Assembly: GCF_009733595.1 (NCBI RefSeq)
Contig: NZ_WOFH01000012.1
Span: 186,001-250,000, forward strand
Origin: Actinomadura litoris
GTDB taxonomy: Bacteria > Actinomycetota > Actinomycetes > Streptosporangiales > Streptosporangiaceae
Direction: 5' to 3'
Length of the DNA stretch: 64,000 nucleotides
Under the pieces are notes generated by a model, which saw only the letters and a program-made list of their open reading frames with translations, was not told where the DNA came from and searched no databases. This document shows, one piece after another, positions 1 through 8,449 of this stretch. Position 1 is the stretch's first letter. Every line of letters begins with the position of its first letter. The position numbers were made by a program, and so were the translations under genes.

Positions 1-288
1 GAGCAGGCCATCGACAGGCTGGCCGAGGTCGGGCCGACGCTCGGTCGGCCGCTCGTCGACACCCTGGAGCACAGCGAGCTGCGTAACCTGAAGGAACTGC
101 GACCCGGCAGCCGAGGCCGGTCGGAGATCCGGATGCTCTTCGTCTTCGATCCGGACCGTGCCGCGATCTTCCTGGTGGCCGGTGACAAGGCGGGGCAGTG
201 GTCACGCTGGTATGACGAGGCGATCCCACTGGCCGAAGCCCGCTACGCCGAGTACCGGGCCGCCAAGCACAAGGAGGCCCAACGATGA
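1..288 (+). CDS. RelE/HigB-like (Gp49 family) toxin, 5' end outside window
   Basis: The reading frame is open from base 1 and ends at 288, so only the last 95 residues are present. The core (MLFVFDPDR, then FLVAGDKAGQW and SRWYDEAIP) matches phage-derived Gp49-like / HigB toxins of the RelE superfamily, which in characterised members cleave mRNA on the ribosome. The stop overlaps the start of the following XRE gene by four bases (ATGA), the usual arrangement of a toxin-first, translationally coupled type II toxin-antitoxin pair. Family assignment comes from sequence recall; activity is inferred. The N-terminus lies beyond the left edge. Confidence 0.8.
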   Translation, partial: EQAIDRLAEVGPTLGRPLVDTLEHSELRNLKELRPGSRGRSEIRMLFVFDPDRAAIFLVAGDKAGQWSRWYDEAIPLAEARYAEYRAAKHKEAQR

Positions 289-614
289 GCACCGGACGCC
301 GCTGGCAGGACATCAAGGCCGAAGCGCACCGCCGCAACCCCGAACTGGCCGACCCCGAACGCCAGGCGCGGGCCCGCGCCGAGCTGGACGCCTATGTCGC
401 CGGCCACCACCTCAAGGAACTCCGCAAGGCCATCGGCAAGACGCAGGCCGAGGTCGCCCAGATTCTCGGCGTCTCGCAGTCACGCGTCTCCCAGATCGAG
501 AACGGCGACCTCGAAGCCATGGAGCTGGAGACGCTCCGCGCCTACGCCACCGCCCTCGGCGGACACGTGGACGTCACCGTCAGCGTCGGCCCTCACTCGA
601 TCAAGGTCGCCTGA
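285..614 (+). CDS. XRE-family antitoxin (HigA-like)
   Basis: 109 residues with one helix-turn-helix at about 50-75 (KTQAEVAQILGVSQSRVSQI), a classic Cro/C1-type DNA-binding motif, followed by a short C-terminal strand region (HVDVTVSVG). It is the likely antitoxin for the preceding toxin fragment: the two genes overlap by four bases and share the HigBA order. Such antitoxins bind the toxin and repress the shared promoter, which here would lie outside the window. The long helical stretch before the HTH (residues 1-45) is the probable toxin-contact region; that is inference. Confidence 0.85.
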   Translation: MSTGRRWQDIKAEAHRRNPELADPERQARARAELDAYVAGHHLKELRKAIGKTQAEVAQILGVSQSRVSQIENGDLEAMELETLRAYATALGGHVDVTVSVGPHSIKVA

Positions 615-683
615 CAGCACCGACCCGCCTTACCCCGGTCGATGGTGCGGCCGCTGGGTGATTGCCGCGCCTGAGGGGCGGGG

Positions 684-1436
684 TTACCAGGGGATGGTCT
701 CGGTCAGGGTGTCCGGGCCTCGGAAGGTGCCGGTGGGGCCGTCTTCGGGGAGCGTGGCCAGCAGGATCGGGACGGCGGCGCCCTCGGCCGTCGTGCGGTC
801 GCCGCGCGGGAAGGGGGCGGCGGCGTTCTGGTCCGTCGGCACCATGCCGGGGCTGACCGCGTTGACCTTGATCCCGTCGGCGCGCAGGGCGGCGGCGTAG
901 ACCAGCGTCAGCGCGTTGAGCGCCGCCTTGGACGAGGAGTACCCGAGCGCCGCCCGGCCCGCGACCGGGCTCGCGGGGTCGCTCAGCATCGTGAGCGAGC
1001 CGAGCCCGCTGGAGACGTTGACGATCCGCGCCGCCCCGGAGCGGCGGAGCAGCGGCAGGAAGGCGGACGTCACCGTGACGACGCCGAAGACGTTGACCTC
1101 GTAGGTGTCGCGGAGCCGCGCGGCGTCGGACTCGGCGGGCCCGACGTCCCACTCGGTCGTGATCCCGGCGTTGTTGACGAGCGCGTCCAGCCGTCCGGTT
1201 TCGGCGCCGACGGTCGCGGCCGCCGCCTCGACGGAGCGGGGGTCGGTCACGTCCAGTTGGACGAACCGGACATCGCCCGCCCGCATCTCCGCGACGGCCC
1301 GCCGCCCGCGCTCCGGGTCGCGGGCGCCCAGGTACACGGTGAGGCCCCGCTCCGCGAGGCCCCGGACGATCTCCCTGCCGATGCCCTTGTTGCCGCCGGT
1401 GACCAGCGCCACGTGGTTGTCGTTCATGCCGTCCAT
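684..1436 (-). CDS. SDR family NAD(P)-dependent oxidoreductase
   Basis: 250 residues. The cofactor glycine motif TGGNKGIG is at 13-20, NNAG at 88-91, the catalytic Ser near 142 and YSSSK at 166-170, so the Ser-Tyr-Lys set of classical short-chain dehydrogenases is complete. Substrate cannot be told; the closest style is the carbonyl reductase-like SDRs common in actinomycetes. A second start (MNDN) lies three codons in. The gene is divergent from the LysR regulator at 1499, with 62 bases between the two starts, so it is the likely regulatory target of that protein. Confidence 0.85.
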   Translation of the reverse strand: MDGMNDNHVALVTGGNKGIGREIVRGLAERGLTVYLGARDPERGRRAVAEMRAGDVRFVQLDVTDPRSVEAAAATVGAETGRLDALVNNAGITTEWDVGPAESDAARLRDTYEVNVFGVVTVTSAFLPLLRRSGAARIVNVSSGLGSLTMLSDPASPVAGRAALGYSSSKAALNALTLVYAAALRADGIKVNAVSPGMVPTDQNAAAPFPRGDRTTAEGAAVPILLATLPEDGPTGTFRGPDTLTETIPW

Positions 1437-1498
1437 CTCAGCGGCCCCGCCCTCCGGAAGGGAAAGACCCGTCGGGTGCGGCGCCCTACCCTGGCGGT

Positions 1499-2362
1499 AT
1501 GCCGGAGCCGGACCTGCGCGAGCTGCGCTACTTCAGCGCCGTCGCCGAGGAGTTGAACCTCACCCGCGCGGCCCGGCGGCTCGGCATCGCCCAGCCGCCG
1601 CTGTCGCGGGCCATGCGCCAGTTGGAGCGTCGCCTCGGCGTCGCCCTGTTCGACCGCGCCGGGAACCGGCTGGCGCTGACCCCGGCCGGCGAGGTCCTCG
1701 CGAAGGAGGCGCGCTCGGTCCTGGACGCCCTGGCCCTCGCCGTCCGCCGGACGCGGCGCGCCGCCCTCCCCGAGCGCGGCCTGGTGGTGACCGCGAAACC
1801 GGGGGTGGCCACGGCGCTGCTGCGTCGGGTCCGCGAAAGGTTCCGCGCGGAGCCGGAGGCGCCCGAACTCCAGGTCGTCGTCAGCGGGTTCGGCGAGCAG
1901 GCCGCCATGGTCCGCGACGGGCGCGCGGACGTGGCGATCGCCGCCTGCTTCGACGGCCGCGGCCTCGACGTCGAGCCGCTGGCGAGCGAGCCGCGCGTCG
2001 CCGCGCTCACCCCGCACCACCGGCTGGCCTCCCGCGACGTCCTCAGCACCGCCGACCTGGCGGCGGAACCGGCCCCCCGATGGGCCGCGGGCGTCGACAT
2101 CGGCTACCGGCTCGGCGACCCGGACCGTCCGCTGAGCGGCCCCGTCGTGCACGACAGCGCGCAACTGCTGGAGGTGGTCGCGCTGGGCGAGGCGGTCGCG
2201 CTGGTGCCGTCCTCGCTCGCCGAGCGGAACGTCCGCCCGGACGTGGCCTACCGCCCGGTGCCCGACGCGGCGCCCTACGAGACCCTCGCCCTCTGGCGCG
2301 CGGGCAGCCGGTCGCCGTCGATCGCGCGGTTCGTGCGGACGGCCCTGGAATGCTCCGCCTAG
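1499..2362 (+). CDS. LysR family transcriptional regulator
   Basis: 287 residues. The N-terminal winged HTH (about 5-65; LNLTRAARRLGIAQPPLSRAM) is a textbook LysR reader head, followed by a type 2 periplasmic-binding-like effector domain (about 90-285). It is divergent from the SDR gene at 684-1436 and probably controls it from the 62-base intergenic region, as is usual for LysR pairs. Its TAG stop sits in a CTAG tetranucleotide that also holds the stop of the convergent sigma factor gene, so the two 3' ends overlap by four bases. Confidence 0.9.
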   Translation: MPEPDLRELRYFSAVAEELNLTRAARRLGIAQPPLSRAMRQLERRLGVALFDRAGNRLALTPAGEVLAKEARSVLDALALAVRRTRRAALPERGLVVTAKPGVATALLRRVRERFRAEPEAPELQVVVSGFGEQAAMVRDGRADVAIAACFDGRGLDVEPLASEPRVAALTPHHRLASRDVLSTADLAAEPAPRWAAGVDIGYRLGDPDRPLSGPVVHDSAQLLEVVALGEAVALVPSSLAERNVRPDVAYRPVPDAAPYETLALWRAGSRSPSIARFVRTALECSA

Positions 2363-3273
2363 TCCCCGTCGGCGCGGCTGAGCGCCGTCTCCCGCTCCAG
2401 ATATGACAGCTTCTCCGGATTGCGGACGGCGTACAGGCCGGAGATCCGTCCCCCCTCGATCCGCACCGCGATGACCGTGTCGATCTCGCCCTCCACCCGT
2501 AGGATCAACGCCGGATAGCCGTTGACCTGCGCGGGCTCCATCGCCGTGCCCGCGATCCCGCCCAGCACGCCGCCCACCGTCTCCGCCCCGACGATGGGCG
2601 CGAGCGCCGCCCGTACGACCCCGCCGCCATCGGTCAGCAGGACGACGTCGGGCGCGAGGACGTCCAGCAGCCGCCCCAGGTCGCCGGTCTCGACCGCCCG
2701 CCGGAACGCCGCCAGCGCCTCCCGCGTCTGGTCCGCCGAGACCACCTCGCGCGGCCTGCGCGCGGAGACGTGCGCCCGCGCCCGGTGCGCGATCTGCCGC
2801 ACCGCCGCCTGGTTCTTCCCGACGGCCTCGGCGATCTCCGCATAGTCCAGCGCGAACACCTCGCGGAGCACGAACACCGCCCGCTCGGTCGGCGCGAGCG
2901 TCTCCAGCACCAGCAGCATCGCCATCGAGACGCTGTCGGCCAGCGCGACGTCCTCCGCCACATCGGGCGCCGTCAGGAGGGGCTCGGGCAGCCACGGCCC
3001 GACATAGGACTCCTTGCGCCGGACGAGCGTCCGCAACCGCGTCAGCGCCTGCCGCGTCGTGATCCGGACCAGGTAGGCGCGCTGGTCGCGGACGGCACCG
3101 TGGTCGACGTTCATCCACCGCAGCCAGGTCTCCTGAAGCACGTCCTCGGCGTCGGCCGCCGATCCGAGCAGCTCGTAGGCGACGGTGAACAGCAGGTTGC
3201 GATGGGCGACGAACCCCTCGGTGGCGGAGTCCATCCGGCCCTCGCCCGGCCCGCCCTCTGCTCGCCCGTCCAT
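2359..3273 (-). CDS. sigJ: ECF41-type RNA polymerase sigma factor with SnoaL-like C-terminal domain
   Basis: 304 residues. Sigma region 2 is at about 21-90, the group signature WLPEP at 94-98, region 4 at about 115-170, and a SnoaL/NTF2-like extension at about 182-290 carries the DGGG (215-218) and NPEKL (285-289) motifs known for ECF41 sigma factors. In that family the extension, rather than a separate anti-sigma factor, tunes activity. The ATG at 3273 is preceded by AGGAG six bases upstream; an internal start exists at 3234. The divergent gene at 3455 encodes the AhpD/CMD-type partner that defines the group. A matching ECF41 promoter lies just upstream (3312-3338), implying autoregulation. 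Confidence 0.92.
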   Translation of the reverse strand: MDGRAEGGPGEGRMDSATEGFVAHRNLLFTVAYELLGSAADAEDVLQETWLRWMNVDHGAVRDQRAYLVRITTRQALTRLRTLVRRKESYVGPWLPEPLLTAPDVAEDVALADSVSMAMLLVLETLAPTERAVFVLREVFALDYAEIAEAVGKNQAAVRQIAHRARAHVSARRPREVVSADQTREALAAFRRAVETGDLGRLLDVLAPDVVLLTDGGGVVRAALAPIVGAETVGGVLGGIAGTAMEPAQVNGYPALILRVEGEIDTVIAVRIEGGRISGLYAVRNPEKLSYLERETALSRADGD

Positions 3274-3311
3274 ATCCGGCTCCTATCCCGTCGCCCGCAC
3301 AACACGCACAA

Positions 3312-3338
3312 GACGCCGGTCCCCGCCGCTGTGTGACA
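3312..3338 (-). promoter_or_regulatory. ECF41-type promoter of the sigma gene
   Basis: Read on the minus strand, TGTCACA (3338-3332) is followed by exactly 16 bases and then CGTC (3315-3312). This is the consensus I recall for ECF41 promoters (TGTCACA-N16-CGTC). Transcription would begin near 3303, about 30 bases before the ATG at 3273. Confidence 0.8.
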
Positions 3339-3372
3339 CCCGCCGCCGGTGGCGCAGGTCACATCCCTCGGC

Positions 3373-3399
3373 CGTCACAGGCGGGGGGCCGCCGGCATC
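3373..3399 (+). promoter_or_regulatory. ECF41-type promoter of the CMD partner gene
   Basis: CGTCACA (3373-3379), a 16-base spacer, then CATC (3396-3399): one mismatch in each box from the TGTCACA-N16-CGTC consensus, with the same spacing as the perfect site on the other strand 35 bases away. It points at the gene starting at 3455, leaving a leader of roughly 45-50 bases. Confidence 0.65.
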
Positions 3400-3454
3400 T
3401 CCTGTGCATGCCGGACGCCGCGTCCGGCGCACACGACCAGTGAGGACGAGAACC

Positions 3455-3940
3455 ATGGAACCCCGGATCAACCTGCTCGCCAACGAACTCGGCGCGAAGA
3501 TCTCCAAGCGGATCTACAACGTGAGCCTGGCCATCCAGCAGTCGCCGCTGCCCCGGACCGTCCAGGACCTCGTGATGCTCCGCGCCAGCCAGATCAACGG
3601 CTGCGGCTTCTGCGTCGACTACCACTCCAAGGACGCGGCGGCCGCGGGCGAGACCGCCGTCCGGCTGAACCTCGTGGCCGCCTGGCGCGAGTCCACGGTC
3701 TTCACCGCCGCCGAGCGCGCCGCTCTCGCCCTGGCCGAGGAGGGCACCCGCCTCGCGGACGCCCACCTCGGCGTGTCCGACGGCACCTGGGCCGAGGTGC
3801 GCGAGCACTACGACGACGACCAGACCGTCGCCCTGGTCTCGCTGGTGGCCATGATCAACGCCGCCAACCGGCTGGGTGTGATCGTCCGCAACCCCGGGGG
3901 CTCCTACGAGCCGGGGATGTTCGCGTCCATGGCCCCCTGA
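3455..3940 (+). CDS. Carboxymuconolactone decarboxylase / AhpD-like protein
   Basis: 161 residues. The alkylhydroperoxidase-D core is clear, with the redox pair C50-G-F-C53 followed by H57 (NGCGFCVDYH). Members act as peroxidases or decarboxylases; those beside ECF41 sigma factors (the COE partner class) are the presumed targets of the sigma factor. The reading frame is open far upstream, but the ATG at 3455 has GAGGA eight bases before it and lies downstream of a recognisable ECF41 promoter, so the longer versions are rejected. Confidence 0.9.
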   Translation: MEPRINLLANELGAKISKRIYNVSLAIQQSPLPRTVQDLVMLRASQINGCGFCVDYHSKDAAAAGETAVRLNLVAAWRESTVFTAAERAALALAEEGTRLADAHLGVSDGTWAEVREHYDDDQTVALVSLVAMINAANRLGVIVRNPGGSYEPGMFASMAP

Positions 3941-4007
3941 CCCCGGCCCGGGTTAGCGGCCCGATATCCCGGGCAGCCCTGCGTTTAGCCAGGAAGGAGC
4001 GTCTGAC

Positions 4008-4421
4008 ATGCGGCACGAGGAGTTCATCGGACAGGTCCAGGACCGCGCGCGCCTCCCGGGGTGGGGCGACGCCGAACGGGCGTCCCGCGCGACGCTGGAG
4101 ACGCTGGGGGAGCGGGTCCCCGAGGGCCTCGCCGACCACCTGGCGGCGCAGCTGCCGCACGAGATCGGCGAGCATCTGCGCCGCACCGAGGTCTACGGCG
4201 GCCTGGGGACCGGGGAGCGGTTCGGCAAGCACGACTTCGTCGAGCGCGTGGCGATGCGGGCGGGCACCAGCGAGGCGCGCGCCGCGTTCCTCGCGCGGAG
4301 CGTCCTCGGCGTGGTCGGCGACGCCACCCAGGGGTCGATCACCGCGAAGGTGCGCGGCGCCCTCCCGCCCGACGTCCGCGAGCTGATGCCCGCCGGGCAC
4401 CACGGCCGACCACCGGCCTGA
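4008..4421 (+). CDS. DUF2267 domain-containing protein
   Basis: 137 residues filled by one DUF2267 domain (starting MRHEEFIGQV; the typical LPHEIGEHLRR segment near 45-60). The function of this family is unknown; it is a small, acidic, mostly helical protein often seen near stress genes in actinomycetes. A strong ribosome site (AAGGAG) precedes the ATG. The gene is convergent with the epimerase at 4458, with a perfect palindrome between them. Confidence 0.8.
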   Translation: MRHEEFIGQVQDRARLPGWGDAERASRATLETLGERVPEGLADHLAAQLPHEIGEHLRRTEVYGGLGTGERFGKHDFVERVAMRAGTSEARAAFLARSVLGVVGDATQGSITAKVRGALPPDVRELMPAGHHGRPPA

Positions 4422-4427
4422 CCGCCC

Positions 4428-4455
4428 GCACCGGGCCGGCGCGCCGGCCCGGTGC
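4428..4455. terminator. Bidirectional terminator-like perfect palindrome
   Basis: A 28-base perfect palindrome (14 + 14, almost all G/C) fills the gap between the convergent ends of the DUF2267 gene (stop at 4421) and the glycan operon (last stop at 4458). There is no U-run, which is usual for actinomycete terminators. Confidence 0.7.
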
Positions 4456-4457
4456 CC

Positions 4458-5414
4458 TCAGGCGGGACGGGCGATCGGCAGTTCCCGCGCGAACCACTCG
4501 ATGGTGCCGCGCAGGCCGTCCTTGACCTGGATGCGGGGCCGCCAGCCGAACTCGGCCTCGGCCAGCGCCGTGTCGGGCCGCCGGACGCGCGGGTCGTCCT
4601 CGGGGCGGTCCACGAAGCGGACGCGCGAGGGAGACCCGGTCAGGTCGATGACCAGCCGCGCGAGGTCGGCCATGGAGATCTCGTACGGGCTGCCGATGTT
4701 GACCGGCCCCGGGTGGCCGGAGGTCGCGAGCGCGACGATGCCGCGGACGGTGTCGTCCACGTGGCAGATCGAGCGGGTCTGCGAGCCGTCCCCGGTGACG
4801 GTGAGGTCCTCGCCGGTGAGGGCCTGCCGCAGGAACGTGGGGATGGCGCGGCCGTCGTCGGGGCGCATCCGCGGCCCGTAGGTGTTGAAGATCCGGACGA
4901 TCGCGGCGTCCAGGCCCCGGGAGTGCCGGAACGCCGACGTCAGCGCCTCGCCGAACCGCTTCGCCTCGTCGTACACGCTGCGCGGCCCGACCGGGTTCAC
5001 GTTGCCCCAGTAGGTCTCGGGCTGCGGGTGCACCAGCGGGTCCCCGTACACCTCGGAGGTGGAGGCGAGGACGAACCGGGCGCCCTTGGCCTCGGCGAGG
5101 TCCAGGGCGTTGCGGGTGCCGCGGCTGCCGACCTCCAGGGTCTGGATCGGGTAGCGGAGGTAGTCGGCGGGGGAGGCGGCCGAGGCCAGGTGCAGGACGT
5201 AGCCGACCCTGCCGGGGACGTGCACGGGCTCGGTGAGGTCGTGCCTGAGGAAGCGGAAGTCCCGCCGCGCGGCCAGGTGCGCGATGTTGCGGGACGTGCC
5301 GGTCAGCAGGTTGTCCAGGCACACCACGGAGATGCCCTGGGCGAGCAGCGCCTCGCACAGGTGCGAGCCGAGGAATCCCGATCCCCCGGTGACGACGGCG
5401 CGTGGATGTCTCAT
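4458..5414 (-). CDS. NAD-dependent epimerase/dehydratase, UDP-glucuronate decarboxylase-like
   Basis: 318 residues of extended-SDR fold. The cofactor motif TGGSGFLGSH is at 9-18, the Ser-Thr-Ser catalytic stretch at 118-120 and YDEAK at 148-152. The segment around the active site (PETYWGNVNPVGPR and the following YDEAKRFGE) closely resembles UDP-glucuronate decarboxylases (UXS), which make UDP-xylose. As the last gene of the ten-gene glycan operon it probably supplies or tailors one of the donor sugars. Ten bases separate it from the GT9 gene upstream. Confidence 0.85.
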   Translation of the reverse strand: MRHPRAVVTGGSGFLGSHLCEALLAQGISVVCLDNLLTGTSRNIAHLAARRDFRFLRHDLTEPVHVPGRVGYVLHLASAASPADYLRYPIQTLEVGSRGTRNALDLAEAKGARFVLASTSEVYGDPLVHPQPETYWGNVNPVGPRSVYDEAKRFGEALTSAFRHSRGLDAAIVRIFNTYGPRMRPDDGRAIPTFLRQALTGEDLTVTGDGSQTRSICHVDDTVRGIVALATSGHPGPVNIGSPYEISMADLARLVIDLTGSPSRVRFVDRPEDDPRVRRPDTALAEAEFGWRPRIQVKDGLRGTIEWFARELPIARPA

Positions 5415-5424
5415 GGTGTCCCTC

Positions 5425-6381
5425 TCACGGCTCGTGGTGGGCCAGGGCCTTCTCCGCGGCCTCGACGGCCTCGGCGGCGGATATCTCCAGCAGGCCGGGG
5501 CAGGGCTCGCGCCCGCGCGGGTCGCCGGTGCGCCCCGCCCACAGGACGCGGTGCTCGGCCCGGTCGGGCGGCGGCCCCCACCGGCTCGGCGGCGCCGGGC
5601 CGAACAGCAGCACCGACGGTGTGCGGTGGGCGGTCGCGAGGTGCGCGACGCCGGTGTCGCCGCAGACCACCAGGCGGGCGCCCGCGACGAGCGCCGCCAG
5701 CTCCGGCAGCGGGGTGCGGCCGGAGAGGTCGGCGCCCTCGGGCAGCCCGGCGAGCCGGACGACGCGGCGGGCCAGGGACGTCTCGTCCGGGCCGCCGGTG
5801 ACGACGACCCGCGCGCCGCCGTCCGCCAGCGCCGCCGCGACGGCCGCGAACCGCTCGGCGGGCCAGCGGCGCGCCGGGAACGCGGCGCCCGGATGGACCA
5901 CGACCGCGCCCGGCGCGGGCGACGCCGCCTCGGGCGCGGGCAGGAGCAGGTCCGCGCGGTCGGCGTCGAACCCGTAGGCGGTGACGAGGCGGCACCAGCG
6001 GTCCACCTCGTGCTCGTCCGGATCCCAGCCGGGCCCGCCGGTGTGCGGGGCGTCGGCGCGGGCGAACGCCAGCAGGCGGCCCGGCCCGAGCCCGGCGAGG
6101 AGCCGGTGGCTCTCCGGGCCCCGCCCGTGCAGGTTGACGGCGGTGTCCACGGGCCCGGCGGGCGGCGGCGCGGCGTCCGGGCCGTCCAGGCCGTCGAGCG
6201 GGAGGACGCGGTCGACCGCGCCGGTCGCGCGGGCGAGCGGGGCGAGGACGGGCGGCGCGGCGAGCGTGATCCGCGTCCCCGGCGCCCCCCGCCGCAGCGC
6301 CCGCAGCGCGGGCACGGCGGTCAGCAGGTCGCCGAGGCCCAGCGCCCGCAGGACGACCATGTGGTCACCGCGGGCGGTCAC
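5425..6381 (-). CDS. Glycosyltransferase family 9 (heptosyltransferase-like)
   Basis: 318 residues from a GTG at 6381 whose GTGA overlaps the stop of the SDR gene; an ATG seven codons later (6360) is the alternative. The Rossmann-type N-terminus (LRALGLGDLLTAVPALRAL), the mid-protein VVVHPGAAFPAR and the C-terminal CGDTGVAHLA segment are the hallmarks of GT9 enzymes, known as ADP-heptose transferases of lipopolysaccharide. In an organism without LPS it presumably transfers the heptose made by this operon onto another glycan or natural product. It is one of two GT9 genes in the cluster. Confidence 0.88.
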   Translation of the reverse strand: MTARGDHMVVLRALGLGDLLTAVPALRALRRGAPGTRITLAAPPVLAPLARATGAVDRVLPLDGLDGPDAAPPPAGPVDTAVNLHGRGPESHRLLAGLGPGRLLAFARADAPHTGGPGWDPDEHEVDRWCRLVTAYGFDADRADLLLPAPEAASPAPGAVVVHPGAAFPARRWPAERFAAVAAALADGGARVVVTGGPDETSLARRVVRLAGLPEGADLSGRTPLPELAALVAGARLVVCGDTGVAHLATAHRTPSVLLFGPAPPSRWGPPPDRAEHRVLWAGRTGDPRGREPCPGLLEISAAEAVEAAEKALAHHEP

Positions 6382-7055
6382 GGCCACGACGGCTCTTCGG
6401 ACGGGCAGACGACCATCTCCCGCACCTCGCATCCGGCGGGCTGGGAGAGCGCGAACAGGACCGTCGCGGCCACGTCCTCGGGACGGTTGAGCTTGGCGTC
6501 CGGGCCCGGCTTGTACTGGTCGGTGCGGTCGTCGAAGAACGCGGTGTCCATGCCGCCGGGCACGACCATCGTGACGCCGATCCGCCCGGACAGCTCCGCG
6601 GCCAGCGCCCGGGTGAACCCGACGACGCCGAACTTGGACGCGCAGTAGGCGGTCGCGTCGCTCAGCGCCTTCAGCCCCAGCGTGGAGGCGACGGTGACGA
6701 CCCGCCCGCCCGGCCCGTGCTCCAGGTAGGGGAGCGCGGAGCGGACGGCGGCGACCGTGCCGAGCAGGTTCACCCTGACCACCCGCTCCCAGTCCTCGGC
6801 GGGGACGTCGCCGAGCGTCCCGCACGCGTCGATGCCCGCCGCGGTGACGACGGCGTCCAGGCCGCCCGCGTCCTGCGCGAGGCCGTGCACGGCGCGTTCG
6901 GTGGCGGCGCGGTCGGCGAGGTCGGCCTGCGCGTGCTCGATGTCGTCCTTGGGGGGATGCAGGTCGAGGACGAGCGGCCGCCCCCCGCCGCCCGCGACCG
7001 CGCGTGCGACGGCGGCGCCGAGCCCCGAGGCGCCCCCGGTGATGAGGACCTTCAT
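6378..7055 (-). CDS. SDR family oxidoreductase in glycan operon
   Basis: 225 residues. TGGASGLG lies near the N-terminus (7-14), a degenerate TAAG replaces NNAG, and YCASK gives the catalytic Tyr/Lys. The classical fold and small size suggest NAD(P)-dependent oxidation or reduction of a hydroxyl or keto group of a sugar intermediate; the substrate cannot be told. The start ATG overlaps the stop of hldE by four bases, and its own stop overlaps the GTG of the following GT9, so it is translationally coupled on both sides. Confidence 0.85.
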   Translation of the reverse strand: MKVLITGGASGLGAAVARAVAGGGGRPLVLDLHPPKDDIEHAQADLADRAATERAVHGLAQDAGGLDAVVTAAGIDACGTLGDVPAEDWERVVRVNLLGTVAAVRSALPYLEHGPGGRVVTVASTLGLKALSDATAYCASKFGVVGFTRALAAELSGRIGVTMVVPGGMDTAFFDDRTDQYKPGPDAKLNRPEDVAATVLFALSQPAGCEVREMVVCPSEEPSWP

Positions 7056-8449
7056 GACGCGTCTCCCTTCGTGGTCGACAGCAGGCGCGTGGTGGAGCGC
7101 CCTTCCAGCAGAGGCAGCAGGACCACCTCGCCGCCGTGGGCCCGGACCGTCCCGGCCTCGGGCAGCGTGGTCCCGGCGTAGTCGGCGCCCTTGACCCAGA
7201 CGTCGGGGCGCAGCCGCTCCAGCAGCGGCGCGGGGGTGTCGTCCTCGAACACGACCGCGGCGTCGACGTCGCTGAGCGCCTCCAGCACGCGGACGCGGTC
7301 GGCGGCGGGCGTCACCGGCCGGGACGGCCCCTTGCGCCGCCGGACGGAGGCGTCGGAGTTGACGCAGACGACCAGGCAGTCGCCGAGCCGCCGCGCCTGG
7401 TGCAGCATGCTGACGTGGCCCGCGTGCAGCAGGTCGAAGCAGCCGCCGGTCGCGACGACGGTGCCGCCCGCCCGCCGGGTGCGCTCGACGACGTCCCACG
7501 CGTCCTCGCCCCGCTCGGGGACGAGCCGGGGGGTGCCGTGGTCGGCGAGCCGCGCGGCGACGGCGGTGGCGGCCCCGGCCCGGACGAACTCCGACGCGCG
7601 GTGGACGCCCTCGGTGACCGCCGCGGCGAGCGAGGCCCCGTCGGCGAGCGCGCCGACGGCCCCGGCGGCGAAGCTGTCGCCCGCGCCGCACGCGTCGCCG
7701 CGCGCCGGGCGGGCGGGCGCGAGGAACGGCGTCCTCGACCCGTCGCACAGCAGCGCGCCCTCGGAGCCGAGCGTGACCGCGACGCCCTCGACGCCCCAGG
7801 CGCGGCCGAGGTGCCGGCCGCGGCGGCCGACCGCCGACAGCCCGGACCCGGTGATGTCGGCGCCGTCGGCGGCGGCGAGCCGCGCGGCCTCCTCGGAGTT
7901 CGGGGTGAGCAGCCGGACGCCCGGCACCGGCGCCTCGCCGCGCGGATGCGGGTCCCACACGACGGGCACCCGCGGGGGCAGCGCCTCCAGCAGCGACCGG
8001 ACGGCGCGGTGCCGCGGGACGCCGCGCCCGTAGTCGGAGACCAGCACGGCCCCGGCCCCGGAGACCGCGTCGGCCACGCGCGGGCCGACGGGCCCGTCCA
8101 GCGCGCGGCCCTCCCCGGTGTCCAGGCGCGCGATCGACTGGCCGCCCGACCGGATGCGCAGCTTGCGGGGCGTCCCGCCGTGCAGGTGGAACGCCGCGAC
8201 CTCCACGTGCTCCTCCAGCATCGCCCGCAACCGGCGGCCGGGTTCGTCGTCGGCGAGCGCGGTGACGAGCACGACCTCGCGCCCGGCGGCCGCCGCCAGC
8301 AGCGCGGCGAGGCCCGCGCCGCCGGGACGGGCGCGCTCCTCGGCCTGCTCGATGACGGGCACGGGCGCGTCCGGGCAGAGCCTGCTGCTGCCGCCGACGA
8401 TGTCGATGTCGAGCAGGACGTCGCCGACCACGACGAGCGGGGCGGTCAC
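7052..8449 (-). CDS. hldE: Bifunctional heptose-7-phosphate kinase / heptose-1-phosphate nucleotidyltransferase
   Basis: 465 residues with two domains. The first (about 1-305) is a PfkB/ribokinase-type kinase with TPNSEEAARL at 182-191 and the GAGDS catalytic loop at 255-259 (D258). The second (about 325-465) is a cytidylyltransferase-type domain with FDLLHAGH at 338-345 (HxGH motif). Together these match HldE/RfaE, which phosphorylates D-glycero-D-manno-heptose 7-phosphate and then forms ADP-heptose. The GTG start overlaps the gmhA stop (GTGA). GmhA and a GmhB-type phosphatase lie in the same operon, so the pathway to an ADP-heptose is present apart from an obvious C6 epimerase (HldD). Confidence 0.93.
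   Translation of the reverse strand: MTAPLVVVGDVLLDIDIVGGSSRLCPDAPVPVIEQAEERARPGGAGLAALLAAAAGREVVLVTALADDEPGRRLRAMLEEHVEVAAFHLHGGTPRKLRIRSGGQSIARLDTGEGRALDGPVGPRVADAVSGAGAVLVSDYGRGVPRHRAVRSLLEALPPRVPVVWDPHPRGEAPVPGVRLLTPNSEEAARLAAADGADITGSGLSAVGRRGRHLGRAWGVEGVAVTLGSEGALLCDGSRTPFLAPARPARGDACGAGDSFAAGAVGALADGASLAAAVTEGVHRASEFVRAGAATAVAARLADHGTPRLVPERGEDAWDVVERTRRAGGTVVATGGCFDLLHAGHVSMLHQARRLGDCLVVCVNSDASVRRRKGPSRPVTPAADRVRVLEALSDVDAAVVFEDDTPAPLLERLRPDVWVKGADYAGTTLPEAGTVRAHGGEVVLLPLLEGRSTTRLLSTTKGDAS

Noticed and set aside
1424-3118. Long minus-strand frame over the LysR gene and the end of the sigma gene
   Set aside because: Shadow of two genes with clear domains; no ribosome site or family.
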